A stretch of 7,417 bases of DNA from Alphaproteobacteria bacterium (GCA_023136145.1 JAGLRU010000222.1:1-7417), one strand, 5' to 3'. Counted from the stretch's first letter, positions 1 through 6,890 are shown. Notes: generated by a model not told the origin, from the letters alone. Numbers and translations: made by a program.

Positions 1-1
1 A

Positions 2-1063
2 ACATTTTTCCCCGCCCTGCTGATTCTCACTTTTCTGGGACTTTCGGTTACAGCGGCGCAGGCGCAATTGTCACCTGGTTGTAATCAGCAAATCATGGAT
101 ATACAAGTACGACATTCTGATGCCATGCGAACCAGAGACAAGGCTTATGAACGGCAGATTCTTAAGCATAGCGATCCGACAAGCGGGCTGACTTGTTTCG
201 ATCAATCTATGAGACTGACTGCTCGTCTTGGGCAAATCTTCTCTGATCTCACTCCGACTCCGCCAATATTAGCAGATTCAGGGGTTGACAGGGCGTTTGA
301 ACCAACATGGCCGGATATTGACAATCCTTATCCGTTCGGAGTAGTGTATCCTGACTGGGGTGTATACAGTTTGTTAGCGATATATCTGGATACGAATCTG
401 ACACCAATTTTGATTCAAAATCTTGAAAACTTCGTATTTTACTTGGGTCTCCCCATATTCACGGACGTATTAACCTCCCTTATCCCTCCTGCGATTATAC
501 CCGTTGTACTCCCCGCCGGAGATCTTCTTACTAATTTACTCGTCCTTGAAGTGGTTGATCTCAATTTTCTACTACTAGGTCCCCCTGGTATCCCTGTACC
601 CCTTGCTGTAATCTTGGCCATTGTTAAACCACCCCTTCCTGCCTTAATGCCTCCCATGCCAGTCGCTGAGGCTGCTATAATTGATGGGATTTTGTTGCAG
701 ATTCAAGACGTTATCATGGGAATTGCTCCAATCTGGACTACGGATTGTCATCTTATCGAAGACCTCTGGAATGATAATCTTCCAGTGCCGCTCACTGTTG
801 TCTCAGTTGAAGGGCACGGCATCGAAGTAGGGACACCTTACGTAAATCTGAAGGATTTTATCAGTGGTCCTTGGCTCTCGCCGCCATACGGATTGGATTT
901 TGCCTCGGAGCTGACGAATGTGGCAGATGCCACCATGCTAGCAAATGCCGTTCTTGATCTAGCGGATTTGTTGGCACCTGGGGTGGGGCTCATATCTAGC
1001 TGGCCAATAGTGCCTACATTCCCGACGGGCACACCAACGGCTGTCATTATCGGTGCCATGTAG
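2..1063 (+). CDS. Exported protein of unknown function, 5' end missing
   Basis: The open frame is intact from the left edge to a TAG stop, giving 353 visible residues; the true start lies outside the window. A TTG at 68 is an in-frame codon, not a credible start, because the codons before it encode a hydrophobic segment (LLILTFLGL) followed by AAQA-Q, a typical signal peptidase I site after visible residue 21. The mature protein therefore begins near QLSPGC and is predicted to be periplasmic or secreted. It has only three cysteines after the signal (about residues 27, 65 and 249), one within a CFDQS motif followed by GQIFSD. Residues about 147-225 are very hydrophobic and proline-rich (IPP, PPG, KPPLP, MPPMP), and a GTPYVNLKDF segment lies near 277. 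I do not recognise the family with confidence. The TCF...G-IFSD and C...LW...GTPY pattern vaguely recalls exported hypothetical proteins near conjugation genes in alphaproteobacteria, which is recollection only. It ends 53 nt before the next gene. Confidence 0.8.
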   Translation, partial: TFFPALLILTFLGLSVTAAQAQLSPGCNQQIMDIQVRHSDAMRTRDKAYERQILKHSDPTSGLTCFDQSMRLTARLGQIFSDLTPTPPILADSGVDRAFEPTWPDIDNPYPFGVVYPDWGVYSLLAIYLDTNLTPILIQNLENFVFYLGLPIFTDVLTSLIPPAIIPVVLPAGDLLTNLLVLEVVDLNFLLLGPPGIPVPLAVILAIVKPPLPALMPPMPVAEAAIIDGILLQIQDVIMGIAPIWTTDCHLIEDLWNDNLPVPLTVVSVEGHGIEVGTPYVNLKDFISGPWLSPPYGLDFASELTNVADATMLANAVLDLADLLAPGVGLISSWPIVPTFPTGTPTAVIIGAM

Positions 1064-1076
1064 TCGCTGGTGATTC

Positions 1077-1105
1077 TTGTTTTACAAAGCCTTCTTGTCT
1101 ATTAT
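1077..1105 (+). promoter_or_regulatory. Candidate promoter of the AarF-type gene
   Basis: TTGTTT at 1077-1082 and TATTAT at 1100-1105 are separated by exactly 17 nt, a good sigma70-type arrangement. The expected transcription start is near 1112, only about five bases before the ATG at 1117. No Shine-Dalgarno sequence precedes that ATG (GCTCTTCCAC), which fits a nearly leaderless mRNA. This is inferred from sequence only. Confidence 0.45.
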
Positions 1106-1116
1106 AGCTCTTCCAC

Positions 1117-2475
1117 ATGAAAAAAAAATCCCAAAAAAGTGCTGACAAAACAGAGCAAAGCTCACTTGGACATCGAGTGAAACGTTATGCGGAAGTGTCT
1201 TCAACCATGACAGGTCTTGCGGCAAGACTCGCAGGACAGAAATATCTAAGTCTCGATATTAACAAGCCAGCGCACGCAAAGCATCTGATGGAATCTATAG
1301 GTAAGCTTAAAGGTCCTCTGCTCAAGGTCGCTCAGCTTCTCGCCACCATTCCGGAGGCTCTTCCGAAGGAGTATGCGATGGAGATGCAGAAGCTGCAATC
1401 GCAGGCACCGTCGATGGGTTGGCCGTTTGTGCGACGACGGATGATTGCAGAGCTTGGGTCTCAATGGGAAAAGAAGTTCCGTTCCTTCGACAGAAAAGCG
1501 GCAGCGGCGGCATCCCTCGGTCAGGTGCATAGAGCTGTGACACTTGATGGCATTAAAGTCGCCTGTAAGTTGCAATATCCAGAAATGATCTCTACAGTCG
1601 AGGCTGATCTAAAACAGTTAAAAATGCTTCTCGGATTTTTTGAAAAATACGATCATTCCATCGTCACTTCAGAGATTCAGAAGGAAATAACAGCTCGTCT
1701 GTATGAGGAACTTGATTACTGCCTCGAAGCTCGTCACTCCGCTCTTTACGATTTTATGCTAAAGGACGAAAAGGCCGTGCATATACCAAAATCAGTGCCG
1801 GAGCTTTCTACAGGTCGTCTATTAACAGCGGAATGGCTGGAAGGTGATGGGATACTGAAATTCACTTCTGTTCGGCAGACCCAACGTAACCGCCTCGCGC
1901 TTAATTTGTTCAGAGCATGGTATGTGCCTCTATATCATTATGGCGTGGTTCACGGTGACCCACATTTTGGAAACTATACAGTACGGAAAGATGATTCCAT
2001 CAATCTGCTGGATTTCGGTTGCGTTCGTATTTTTCAGCCGGAGTTCGTTCAAGGCATCATCACATTGTACCGTGCTCTGCAAAAAAGTGACAACAACATG
2101 GCGGTTGAGGCTTATGAGAGCTGGGGTTTCAAAAATCTCGATAAGAGAACTATTAATGTCCTGAATATGTGGGCAAAATTTCTGTACGGGCCGATCTTAG
2201 ATAATAAGGTACGGGCGATTGGCATCGTCACCAATGGAATTTATGGACATGAAATCGCGCACGAGGTTCATAAGAAATTACGTAAGATCGGCGGTGTGAA
2301 GTTACCGCGCGAGTTTGTTTTTATGGACAGGGCGGCACTGGGTCTTGGTTCAGTTTTTCTGCATTTAAGAGCAGAAGTAAACTGGTATAAGTTGTTCAAC
2401 GAGATGATTGAAGGATTTGATGCCGTAGAATTTGGAAAACAACAGAAAAAAGTCCTTCAAAAATTTAATGTTTAA
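1117..2475 (+). CDS. AarF/ABC1/UbiB-family atypical protein kinase
   Basis: This 452-residue protein belongs to the ABC1/ADCK/UbiB kinase-like family, whose best-known members support ubiquinone (coenzyme Q) synthesis or distribution, probably through ATPase activity. The family motifs are in order: a KxGQ-type motif in the variant form K70-V-A-Q73, the alanine-rich loop AAAAAS (128-133) replacing the usual glycine-rich loop, the ATP-binding lysine K151 in VACKLQY, an ExD motif at E198-L-D200, the catalytic loop HGDPHFGN (D281, N286) and DFG at 299-301. All key residues are present. It is shorter than E. coli UbiB (546 residues) and I see no C-terminal membrane helix pair, so it resembles the soluble ABC1 branch more than true UbiB. 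The KGPLLKVAQLLATIP segment looks like a subtype I associate with alphaproteobacteria. The in-frame stop TAG at 1105 makes 1117 the first possible ATG, although no ribosome-binding site is visible. Its substrate cannot be told from sequence. Confidence 0.93.
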   Translation: MKKKSQKSADKTEQSSLGHRVKRYAEVSSTMTGLAARLAGQKYLSLDINKPAHAKHLMESIGKLKGPLLKVAQLLATIPEALPKEYAMEMQKLQSQAPSMGWPFVRRRMIAELGSQWEKKFRSFDRKAAAAASLGQVHRAVTLDGIKVACKLQYPEMISTVEADLKQLKMLLGFFEKYDHSIVTSEIQKEITARLYEELDYCLEARHSALYDFMLKDEKAVHIPKSVPELSTGRLLTAEWLEGDGILKFTSVRQTQRNRLALNLFRAWYVPLYHYGVVHGDPHFGNYTVRKDDSINLLDFGCVRIFQPEFVQGIITLYRALQKSDNNMAVEAYESWGFKNLDKRTINVLNMWAKFLYGPILDNKVRAIGIVTNGIYGHEIAHEVHKKLRKIGGVKLPREFVFMDRAALGLGSVFLHLRAEVNWYKLFNEMIEGFDAVEFGKQQKKVLQKFNV

Positions 2476-2487
2476 ACATCATCGGTG

Positions 2488-2528
2488 TTGTAAATCCCTT
2501 ATAAATGAGGCATTCTCCCCGTCATAAT
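2488..2528 (+). promoter_or_regulatory. Possible promoter region of the pnt genes
   Basis: The 72-nt gap between the AarF-type gene and pntAA contains several promoter-like hexamers but no clean pair. TTGTAA (2488-2493) lies 17 nt before CATTCT (2511-2516). TATAAA (2500-2505) and CATAAT (2523-2528) are better -10 boxes, but each lacks a good -35 partner. A separate pnt promoter is plausible because the gap has no read-through signature, but the exact elements are undecided. Confidence 0.25.
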
Positions 2529-2547
2529 CTTTAATGGAGGGCAAGAC

Positions 2548-3672
2548 ATGAAAATCGCAATTGCCAAGGATATGTTGGCAGCAGAGAAACGAGTTGCCGC
2601 TTCACCAGAAACCGTCAGGAAACTAGAGTCTCTTGGAGCGGAAGTATTCGTTGTGACTGGAGCTGGTGCAACTGCTTCAATGACAGACGATATGTATCAT
2701 GCTGCAGGAGCGCAGATTGTTTCAGAAGACGAAGCTTACAAAGACGCAGATATTGTATTGCGTGTCCGCCATCCTTCCGCAAACGAACTTGGAAAAATGA
2801 AAAAGGGTGCGCTGATGATCGGTATCCTGTCCCCCTATCAAGAAAAAGACTTGGTCAAGGCTTATGCCAAGCAGGGGGTCACCGCGATGGCGATGGAACT
2901 TATTCCACGAATTACACGCGCTCAGACGATGGACGTGTTATCTAGTCAAGCTAATCTGGCTGGATACCGCGCTGTGCTGGAAGCATCTGTTGAGTTTGGT
3001 CGCAGTATTCCACTGATGATGACCGCAGCAGGTACAGTGCCAGCAGCAAAAGTTTTTGTTATGGGAGTCGGCGTGGCGGGACTACAGGCAATTGCCACAG
3101 CAAGACGTCTCGGTGCACAAGTTTCGGCAACGGATGTGCGTCCAGCGGTGGGTGAACAGGTTCAAAGTCTTGGTGCCACGTTTGTAATGGTGGAAAGCGA
3201 AGAGACAAAGACGGCTGAAACATCCGATGGCTATGCCAAAGAAATGAGTAATGGCTATAAGGAAAAACAAACAGCTCTTGTCGCTGAAACAATCAAAAAA
3301 CAAGATATTGTCATCACAACTGCTCTAATCCCCGGCAAGAAAGCACCAGTGCTAATCACTGACGATATGGTGAAATCTATGAAGACTGGGTCTGTAATCA
3401 TTGATATGGCAGTTGAACAGGGTGGCAACTGTACATTGTCCAAGCTTGGGGAAGTCGTGAATGTAAATGGTATTAAAATTGTTGGGCACCTGAATATGCC
3501 AAGCAGGATTGCGGTGAGTTCCTCGGTTCTTTATTCTCGCAATCTTCTGAGTTTCCTTACACCTCTGATCGACAAGGATACCAAGGAGCTGAAAATCAAC
3601 TGGGAAGACGAGATCGTCAAGGCGAGTATGCTTACCCGCGATGGCAGCGTTGTTCACCCGAATTTTATATAA
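2548..3672 (+). CDS. pntAA: NAD(P) transhydrogenase subunit alpha part 1 (domain I, NAD(H)-binding)
   Basis: This is the soluble NAD(H)-binding component (domain I) of the proton-translocating transhydrogenase, which transfers hydride from NADH to NADP+ on the cytoplasmic face of the inner membrane. The protein has 374 residues, close to the R. rubrum alpha1 subunit (about 384), and has no membrane helices. The RAQ signature at 124-126 lies in PRITRAQTMDVLSSQ; R121, Q126, D129 and S132 align with R. rubrum Arg127, Gln132, Asp135 and Ser138, which contact NAD. A Rossmann motif GVGVAG (173-178) is followed by D196 for the adenosine ribose. The mobile loop is recognisable, with Y229 and M233 matching R. 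rubrum Tyr235 and Met239. A strong GGAGG (2536-2540) sits 7 nt before the ATG. It ends 15 nt before pntAB, consistent with co-transcription. Alanine dehydrogenase is a relative, but the mobile loop and the following genes settle the identity. Confidence 0.97.
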   Translation: MKIAIAKDMLAAEKRVAASPETVRKLESLGAEVFVVTGAGATASMTDDMYHAAGAQIVSEDEAYKDADIVLRVRHPSANELGKMKKGALMIGILSPYQEKDLVKAYAKQGVTAMAMELIPRITRAQTMDVLSSQANLAGYRAVLEASVEFGRSIPLMMTAAGTVPAAKVFVMGVGVAGLQAIATARRLGAQVSATDVRPAVGEQVQSLGATFVMVESEETKTAETSDGYAKEMSNGYKEKQTALVAETIKKQDIVITTALIPGKKAPVLITDDMVKSMKTGSVIIDMAVEQGGNCTLSKLGEVVNVNGIKIVGHLNMPSRIAVSSSVLYSRNLLSFLTPLIDKDTKELKINWEDEIVKASMLTRDGSVVHPNFI

Positions 3673-3687
3673 AAAGGAGTTTTATCC

Positions 3688-4101
3688 ATGCCAGATACTC
3701 AAAAACTCATAGAACAGGCTGCTAATGTTGCATCGTCTGCTGAGGTTCTTTCTAATCAGGCCTCTAGCCTTGCCCTACAAATTAGCCAATCAATATCGTC
3801 AGATATGGCGGGAGGCGCACCTTTCTTTATAATGGGTCTGACGGTTTTCGTTCTAGCCTGCTTCGTAGGTTACTATGTTGTCTGGCGGGTAACACCGGCA
3901 CTGCATTCACCTCTAATGTCAATCACCAACGCTATTTCTTCCGTGATTATTGTGGGAGCATTGATCGCAGCGGGGTCTGAAGCGTTTACTTTTTCTAAAT
4001 GGATTGGTTTTCTCGCCGTCATCCTCGCTTCTGTCAACATCTTTGGCGGCTTCATAGTGACGCGTCGGATGCTACAAATGTTTTCTAAGAAAAAGAAATG
4101 A
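3688..4101 (+). CDS. pntAB: NAD(P) transhydrogenase subunit alpha part 2 (membrane)
   Basis: This small 137-residue subunit supplies the alpha-side membrane helices of domain II of the transhydrogenase, part of the proton channel. After a hydrophilic N-terminal tail of about 40 residues, three hydrophobic segments are visible at roughly 45-65, 80-96 and 104-126, ending in a basic FSKKKK tail expected in the cytoplasm. The family hallmark is YYVVWRVTPALHSPLMS followed by TNAISS (about 62-85). Its length matches the separate alpha2 subunit of R. rubrum (about 139). AAGGAG at 3674-3679 lies 8 nt upstream of the ATG. In enterobacteria the equivalent helices are fused to PntAA; here they are a separate gene. 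It is followed by a 128-nt spacer before pntB, larger than the 15 nt that precede it. Confidence 0.96.
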   Translation: MPDTQKLIEQAANVASSAEVLSNQASSLALQISQSISSDMAGGAPFFIMGLTVFVLACFVGYYVVWRVTPALHSPLMSITNAISSVIIVGALIAAGSEAFTFSKWIGFLAVILASVNIFGGFIVTRRMLQMFSKKKK

Positions 4102-4131
4102 CAATGGCTTTGAATAAATTAAAAAAAGTCA

Positions 4132-4160
4132 CTGTCACCCCGCTGGAGGGCAGGGTCTGG
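4132..4160 (+). repeat. REP-like degenerate palindrome between pntAB and pntB
   Basis: The sequence begins CTGTCACCCCGC and contains arms ACCCCGC (4137-4143) and GCAGGGT (4150-4156) around a 6-nt loop, pairing at six of seven positions. It resembles the GTCATCCCCGC-type palindromic intergenic repeats widespread in alphaproteobacteria (recollection, not a search). A similar element on the opposite strand lies at 6946-6974. No T-run follows, so a terminator function is unlikely. Confidence 0.45.
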
Positions 4161-4175
4161 TCGCGCAAAGTGCCT

Positions 4176-4205
4176 TTTTCACTGACATGATGATAAAAGT
4201 ATAAT
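4176..4205 (+). promoter_or_regulatory. Candidate internal promoter for pntB
   Basis: A perfect TATAAT at 4200-4205 is preceded, after 18 nt, by TTTTCA (4176-4181; four of six matches to the -35 consensus). The start would fall near 4212, just before the AAGGAAG ribosome-binding site of pntB. It could give the beta subunit its own transcript in addition to read-through from pntAB. Confidence 0.4.
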
Positions 4206-4229
4206 GCTTTGATATAAGGAAGAAAAATT

Positions 4230-5624
4230 ATGCCTATTACAGTCTCTTTATTCTCCTATCTAGTATCCGCTGTTTGTTGCATCATGGCACTGCGTGGATT
4301 ATCCGGTCCTCAGACCGCTCAAAACGGTTTGCGCTTTGGCATTGGTGGAATGGCACTTGCAATTCTGACCACGCTGATGTTGAAAGACGTTAATTCCTAC
4401 GGGCTAATCGTTCTAGGCATCTTTATCGGTGGTTCTATCGGTACTGTGATTGCCTTAAAGATTGAAATGACTGCTCTTCCGCAACTAGTCGCAGCGTTTC
4501 ATAGTCTGATAGGCTTGGCAGCAGTTTTTATTGCAGGCGCAGTGTTCCACAATCCAGAAATTTACGGTATCGGCAGCACAGACAATATTTGCGTTGGCAG
4601 CCTAATCGAGATGAGTCTTGGCGTGGCGATTGGAGCGGTGACGTTCACTGGCTCAATCATCGCCTTCGGCAAACTTCAGGGCATCATAACTGGTGCACCC
4701 ATTATCTTTAAAAAACAGCATCTGCTTAATGCAGCTTTGGGTGCAATTCTAGCTCTGCTAGTAATGGTACTATGTCTAACAGAATCGGCCTTTGTGTTCT
4801 GGTTGATTGTGGTGCTGTCACTTGCTCTCGGCGTACTTATTATCATTCCGATTGGTGGAGCCGATATGCCCGTGATTGTTTCCATGCTCAACAGTTACTC
4901 TGGATGGGCAGCGGCGGCTCTAGGTTTCACTCTACAGAATAATCTGCTAATTATCGTTGGTGCTCTGGTGGGTGCTTCGGGCGCAATTTTGAGCTACATC
5001 ATGTGCAAGGGAATGAACCGCTCTTTCTTCAATGTTATCCTCGGTGGTTTCGGCGGAGAAGTTGCAGCGGATGATATGGCGAATCACAGCAACAAGCCAG
5101 CCAAGATTGGTTCCGCAGAAGATGCTGCTTTTATCCTCAAGAATGCTTCCAGCGTAATTATCGTTCCCGGCTATGGCATGGCTGTCGCGCAAGCACAGCA
5201 CGCTCTAAGGGAAATGGCGGATATTTTGAAAGAAGAAGGCGTGAAAGTACGCTATGCCATTCACCCTGTTGCCGGACGTATGCCCGGACACATGAACGTG
5301 CTTTTGGCTGAAGCGAACGTGCCTTATGAAGACGTGCTGGAGTTGGACGAAATCAATCGTGATTTCAGCCAAACTGACGTGGCTTTCGTGATCGGTGCCA
5401 ACGACATCGTCAACCCTGCTGCGAAAAAAGACCCAACCTCCCCCATTTACGGGATGCCGATTTTTGATGTTGAAAGTTCAGGTACGGTGATGTTTATCAA
5501 GCGCACGCTTGGTAGCGGTTACGCTGGCATAGATAACGAGCTATTTTTTTACGACAACACCATGATGCTCCTTGGCGATGCCAAAAAAATGTGTGATGGC
5601 ATTATCAAGTCGTTTGAAAACTAG
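4230..5624 (+). CDS. pntB: NAD(P) transhydrogenase subunit beta
   Basis: The 464-residue beta subunit carries most of the proton channel (domain II, about residues 1-260, many hydrophobic helices) and the NADP(H)-binding domain III (about 290-464). Key residues fall at or within one position of the E. coli numbering: H91 in AAFHSLIG, D212 and N221 in the GGADMPVIVSMLNSYSGW segment, and S250. In domain III there are the nucleotide-binding GYGMAVAQAQ (314-323), the HPVAGRMPGHMNVLLAEA segment, D392 in GANDIVNP, and K424, R425 and Y431 in the NADP-contacting lid. All are intact, so an active enzyme is expected together with PntAA and PntAB. The start is fixed by AAGGAAG (4216-4222), 7 nt upstream, and by an in-frame stop at 4215. 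The gene follows a 128-nt spacer with its own candidate promoter and is convergent with rlmN. Confidence 0.97.
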   Translation: MPITVSLFSYLVSAVCCIMALRGLSGPQTAQNGLRFGIGGMALAILTTLMLKDVNSYGLIVLGIFIGGSIGTVIALKIEMTALPQLVAAFHSLIGLAAVFIAGAVFHNPEIYGIGSTDNICVGSLIEMSLGVAIGAVTFTGSIIAFGKLQGIITGAPIIFKKQHLLNAALGAILALLVMVLCLTESAFVFWLIVVLSLALGVLIIIPIGGADMPVIVSMLNSYSGWAAAALGFTLQNNLLIIVGALVGASGAILSYIMCKGMNRSFFNVILGGFGGEVAADDMANHSNKPAKIGSAEDAAFILKNASSVIIVPGYGMAVAQAQHALREMADILKEEGVKVRYAIHPVAGRMPGHMNVLLAEANVPYEDVLELDEINRDFSQTDVAFVIGANDIVNPAAKKDPTSPIYGMPIFDVESSGTVMFIKRTLGSGYAGIDNELFFYDNTMMLLGDAKKMCDGIIKSFEN

Positions 5625-5637
5625 GTTTTAAACTCAA

Positions 5638-5654
5638 CTTTGAAACATTCAAAG
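5638..5654. terminator. Weak hairpin between convergent pntB and rlmN
   Basis: CTTTGAA and TTCAAAG form a perfect 7-bp stem with a 3-nt loop, 13 nt after the pntB stop and 6 nt after the rlmN stop on the other strand. The stem is A/T-rich and no proper T-run follows on either strand (TTGAGTTTAAAAC on the rlmN side). It may be a weak bidirectional terminator; position is the main support. Confidence 0.3.
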
Positions 5655-5660
5655 CCACCG

Positions 5661-6794
5661 TCATGTCCGCGCCCTGATGCTCGCAGATCTAAGCTGTCCA
5701 CAAGCAGCCATAATGTCGCGTCCGCGTGGACGACGTACTGGTGCTTCATATCCGGCATTCTCCAAAATACGGGCGAAAGAACCGATCTGTGCTTCCGTTG
5801 AACACTCGAAGCCGCTTCCCTCCCATTCGTTGAAAGGAATGATGTTTATTTTAGAGTAGATGCCACGCAGTAATTTCGTTAGTCGCACTGCATCATCATC
5901 TGAGTCATTCACATCTCGCAGCATGATATATTCGAACGTAATACGCCGGACATCGCTTGCAATGGGATAAGTCCGGCAAGCCTCCAAAACTTCCGCCAAA
6001 GGATATTTTTTATTGATCGGCATAAGTTTCGAACGTATTTCGTCAGTGGAAGCATGAAGGGAAACCGCGAGATTTACACCCAAATCATCCCCGCATTGTC
6101 GAATCATCGACGCTATGCCGGAGGTGGAAAGAGTGATGCGCCGTTTTGACACCGCAAGCCCATCAGGATCCATACAGATTTTCAGTGCCTGTACGATATT
6201 ATTATAGTTGAAAAGCGGCTCGCCCATTCCCATTATTACGATATTGGTAAGCTTGCTTACATCATCTGGCTGTTGTTTTCCCTCACCGGAACACGGCCAT
6301 TCGTCCAGCGCGTCGCGGGCAAACATTATCTGTTGCAGAATTTCGTGTGCGCTCAGATTGCGAACCAGCGGCTGAGTTCCTGTATGGCAGAACTTACAGG
6401 TCAGTGTGCATCCTACCTGCGAGGAGACGCAGAGCGTACCGCGCTTTGCCTCTGGAATAAAAACCGTTTCGATCTGCTGACCATCCGACAGAGAAAGCAG
6501 CCATTTAATCGTACCGTCCGTGGAACGCAGCGAAGTCACTGCATCAGGACGTTCAATCGAATACTTCTCCGCAAGAAGTACACGCACGTCCTTTGGCAGA
6601 TTTATCATGTCTGTGAAATTTCGCACTCCGCGTTTATATATCCAATGCCATATCTGTTTAGCGCGGAATGCGGGAAGGTCGTTAGCAGTAATCGTTGTGA
6701 CTACCTCTGGCAAAGCAAGGCCGATCAGCGGAACCCGTCCTGCCGCATCAACTGTCGGCGGAGAAAACCTACCAGTATGAGAGGAGATACTCAT
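5661..6794 (-). CDS. rlmN: Dual-specificity 23S rRNA (A2503-C2)/tRNA (A37-C2) methyltransferase RlmN
   Basis: This radical-SAM enzyme methylates C2 of A2503 in 23S rRNA and of A37 in a subset of tRNAs, in the cytoplasm. Counting from the ATG at 6794 (377 residues), it shows the CxxxCxxC iron-sulfur motif at C129, C133 and C136 (VGCTLTCKFC), the SAM-binding GMGEP at 189-193, and the two family cysteines: C122 in GTLCVSS and the methyl-carrying C365 in AACGQL (E. coli Cys355). NLAVSLHA and IIPFNEW are also typical. The frame stays open to a TTG at 6833, with further ATGs at 6827 and 6821. I prefer 6794 because AAGGA (6805-6809) lies upstream and the length is then close to E. coli (384). The related resistance enzyme Cfr is less likely given the AACGQL ending and the full-length N-terminal domain. 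It is transcribed alone, convergent with pntB and divergent from the acetyltransferase gene. Confidence 0.95.
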   Translation of the reverse strand: MSISSHTGRFSPPTVDAAGRVPLIGLALPEVVTTITANDLPAFRAKQIWHWIYKRGVRNFTDMINLPKDVRVLLAEKYSIERPDAVTSLRSTDGTIKWLLSLSDGQQIETVFIPEAKRGTLCVSSQVGCTLTCKFCHTGTQPLVRNLSAHEILQQIMFARDALDEWPCSGEGKQQPDDVSKLTNIVIMGMGEPLFNYNNIVQALKICMDPDGLAVSKRRITLSTSGIASMIRQCGDDLGVNLAVSLHASTDEIRSKLMPINKKYPLAEVLEACRTYPIASDVRRITFEYIMLRDVNDSDDDAVRLTKLLRGIYSKINIIPFNEWEGSGFECSTEAQIGSFARILENAGYEAPVRRPRGRDIMAACGQLRSASIRART

Positions 6795-6804
6795 TTGTTT
6801 TCTG

Positions 6805-6833
6805 TCCTTATAGTCTATCATAGTCATTGCCAA
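6805..6833 (-). promoter_or_regulatory. Start region of rlmN: ribosome-binding site and promoter-like boxes
   Basis: On the minus strand AAGGA (6809-6805) lies 10 nt before the ATG at 6794 and is the best ribosome-binding site near any of the candidate starts. TTGGCA (6833-6828) and TATAAG (6812-6807) are separated by 15 nt, and TATGAT (6822-6817) is an alternative -10. If either -10 is real, the ATG and TTG codons at 6821-6833 would lie upstream of the transcript start, supporting the shorter protein. Confidence 0.35.
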
Positions 6834-6842
6834 AAATAACTG

Positions 6843-6890
6843 TACCTCTAATCGTTATACTGGTGAAAGCCAGAATAACGATTAGAGGTA
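6843..6890. repeat. 48-nt near-perfect inverted repeat between divergent genes
   Basis: The left arm TACCTCTAATCGTTAT (6843-6858) is exactly complementary to the right arm 6875-6890 over 16 bases. After one A-A mismatch, the inner CTGG (6860-6863) pairs with CCAG (6870-6873) around a TGAAAG loop, giving 20 paired positions in total. On the plus strand it is followed by T-rich sequence (TTTT at 6893-6896 and seven T at 6900-6906), like an intrinsic terminator, but no plus-strand gene precedes it. It lies upstream of both rlmN (-) and the acetyltransferase gene (+). It could be a DNA-level operator, an orphan terminator or a small mobile palindrome; the sequence does not decide. Confidence 0.9.

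Noticed and set aside
68..1063. A complete 331-residue gene beginning at TTG 68
   Set aside because: The codons from 2 to 67 encode most of a signal peptide with an AQA cleavage site in the same frame, so the gene begins further left and TTG 68 encodes the second residue of the predicted mature protein.
2514..2541. Pairing of TTCTCC with the GGAGGG ribosome-binding site of pntAA as a possible translation switch
   Set aside because: Only six pairs, two of them G-T wobbles, with a loop of about 16 nt; too weak to claim a regulatory structure.
4104..4190. A 28-codon ORF starting 2 nt after the pntAB stop, encoding MALNKLKKVTVTPLEGRVWS and eight more residues
   Set aside because: It has no clear ribosome-binding site, runs through the REP-like palindrome, has no recognisable product, and is short enough to occur by chance. 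Conservation in relatives would be needed to revive it.
1117..5624. An undescribed system linking the AarF-type kinase to the transhydrogenase
   Set aside because: Both families are well known and each has its own start signals; adjacency in one window is not evidence of a joint function.
6273..6839. A 188-codon plus-strand frame opposite rlmN
   Set aside because: It lies within the opposite strand of a gene with all RlmN catalytic motifs intact; its translation resembles no family and no ribosome-binding site was noted. It is a shadow frame.
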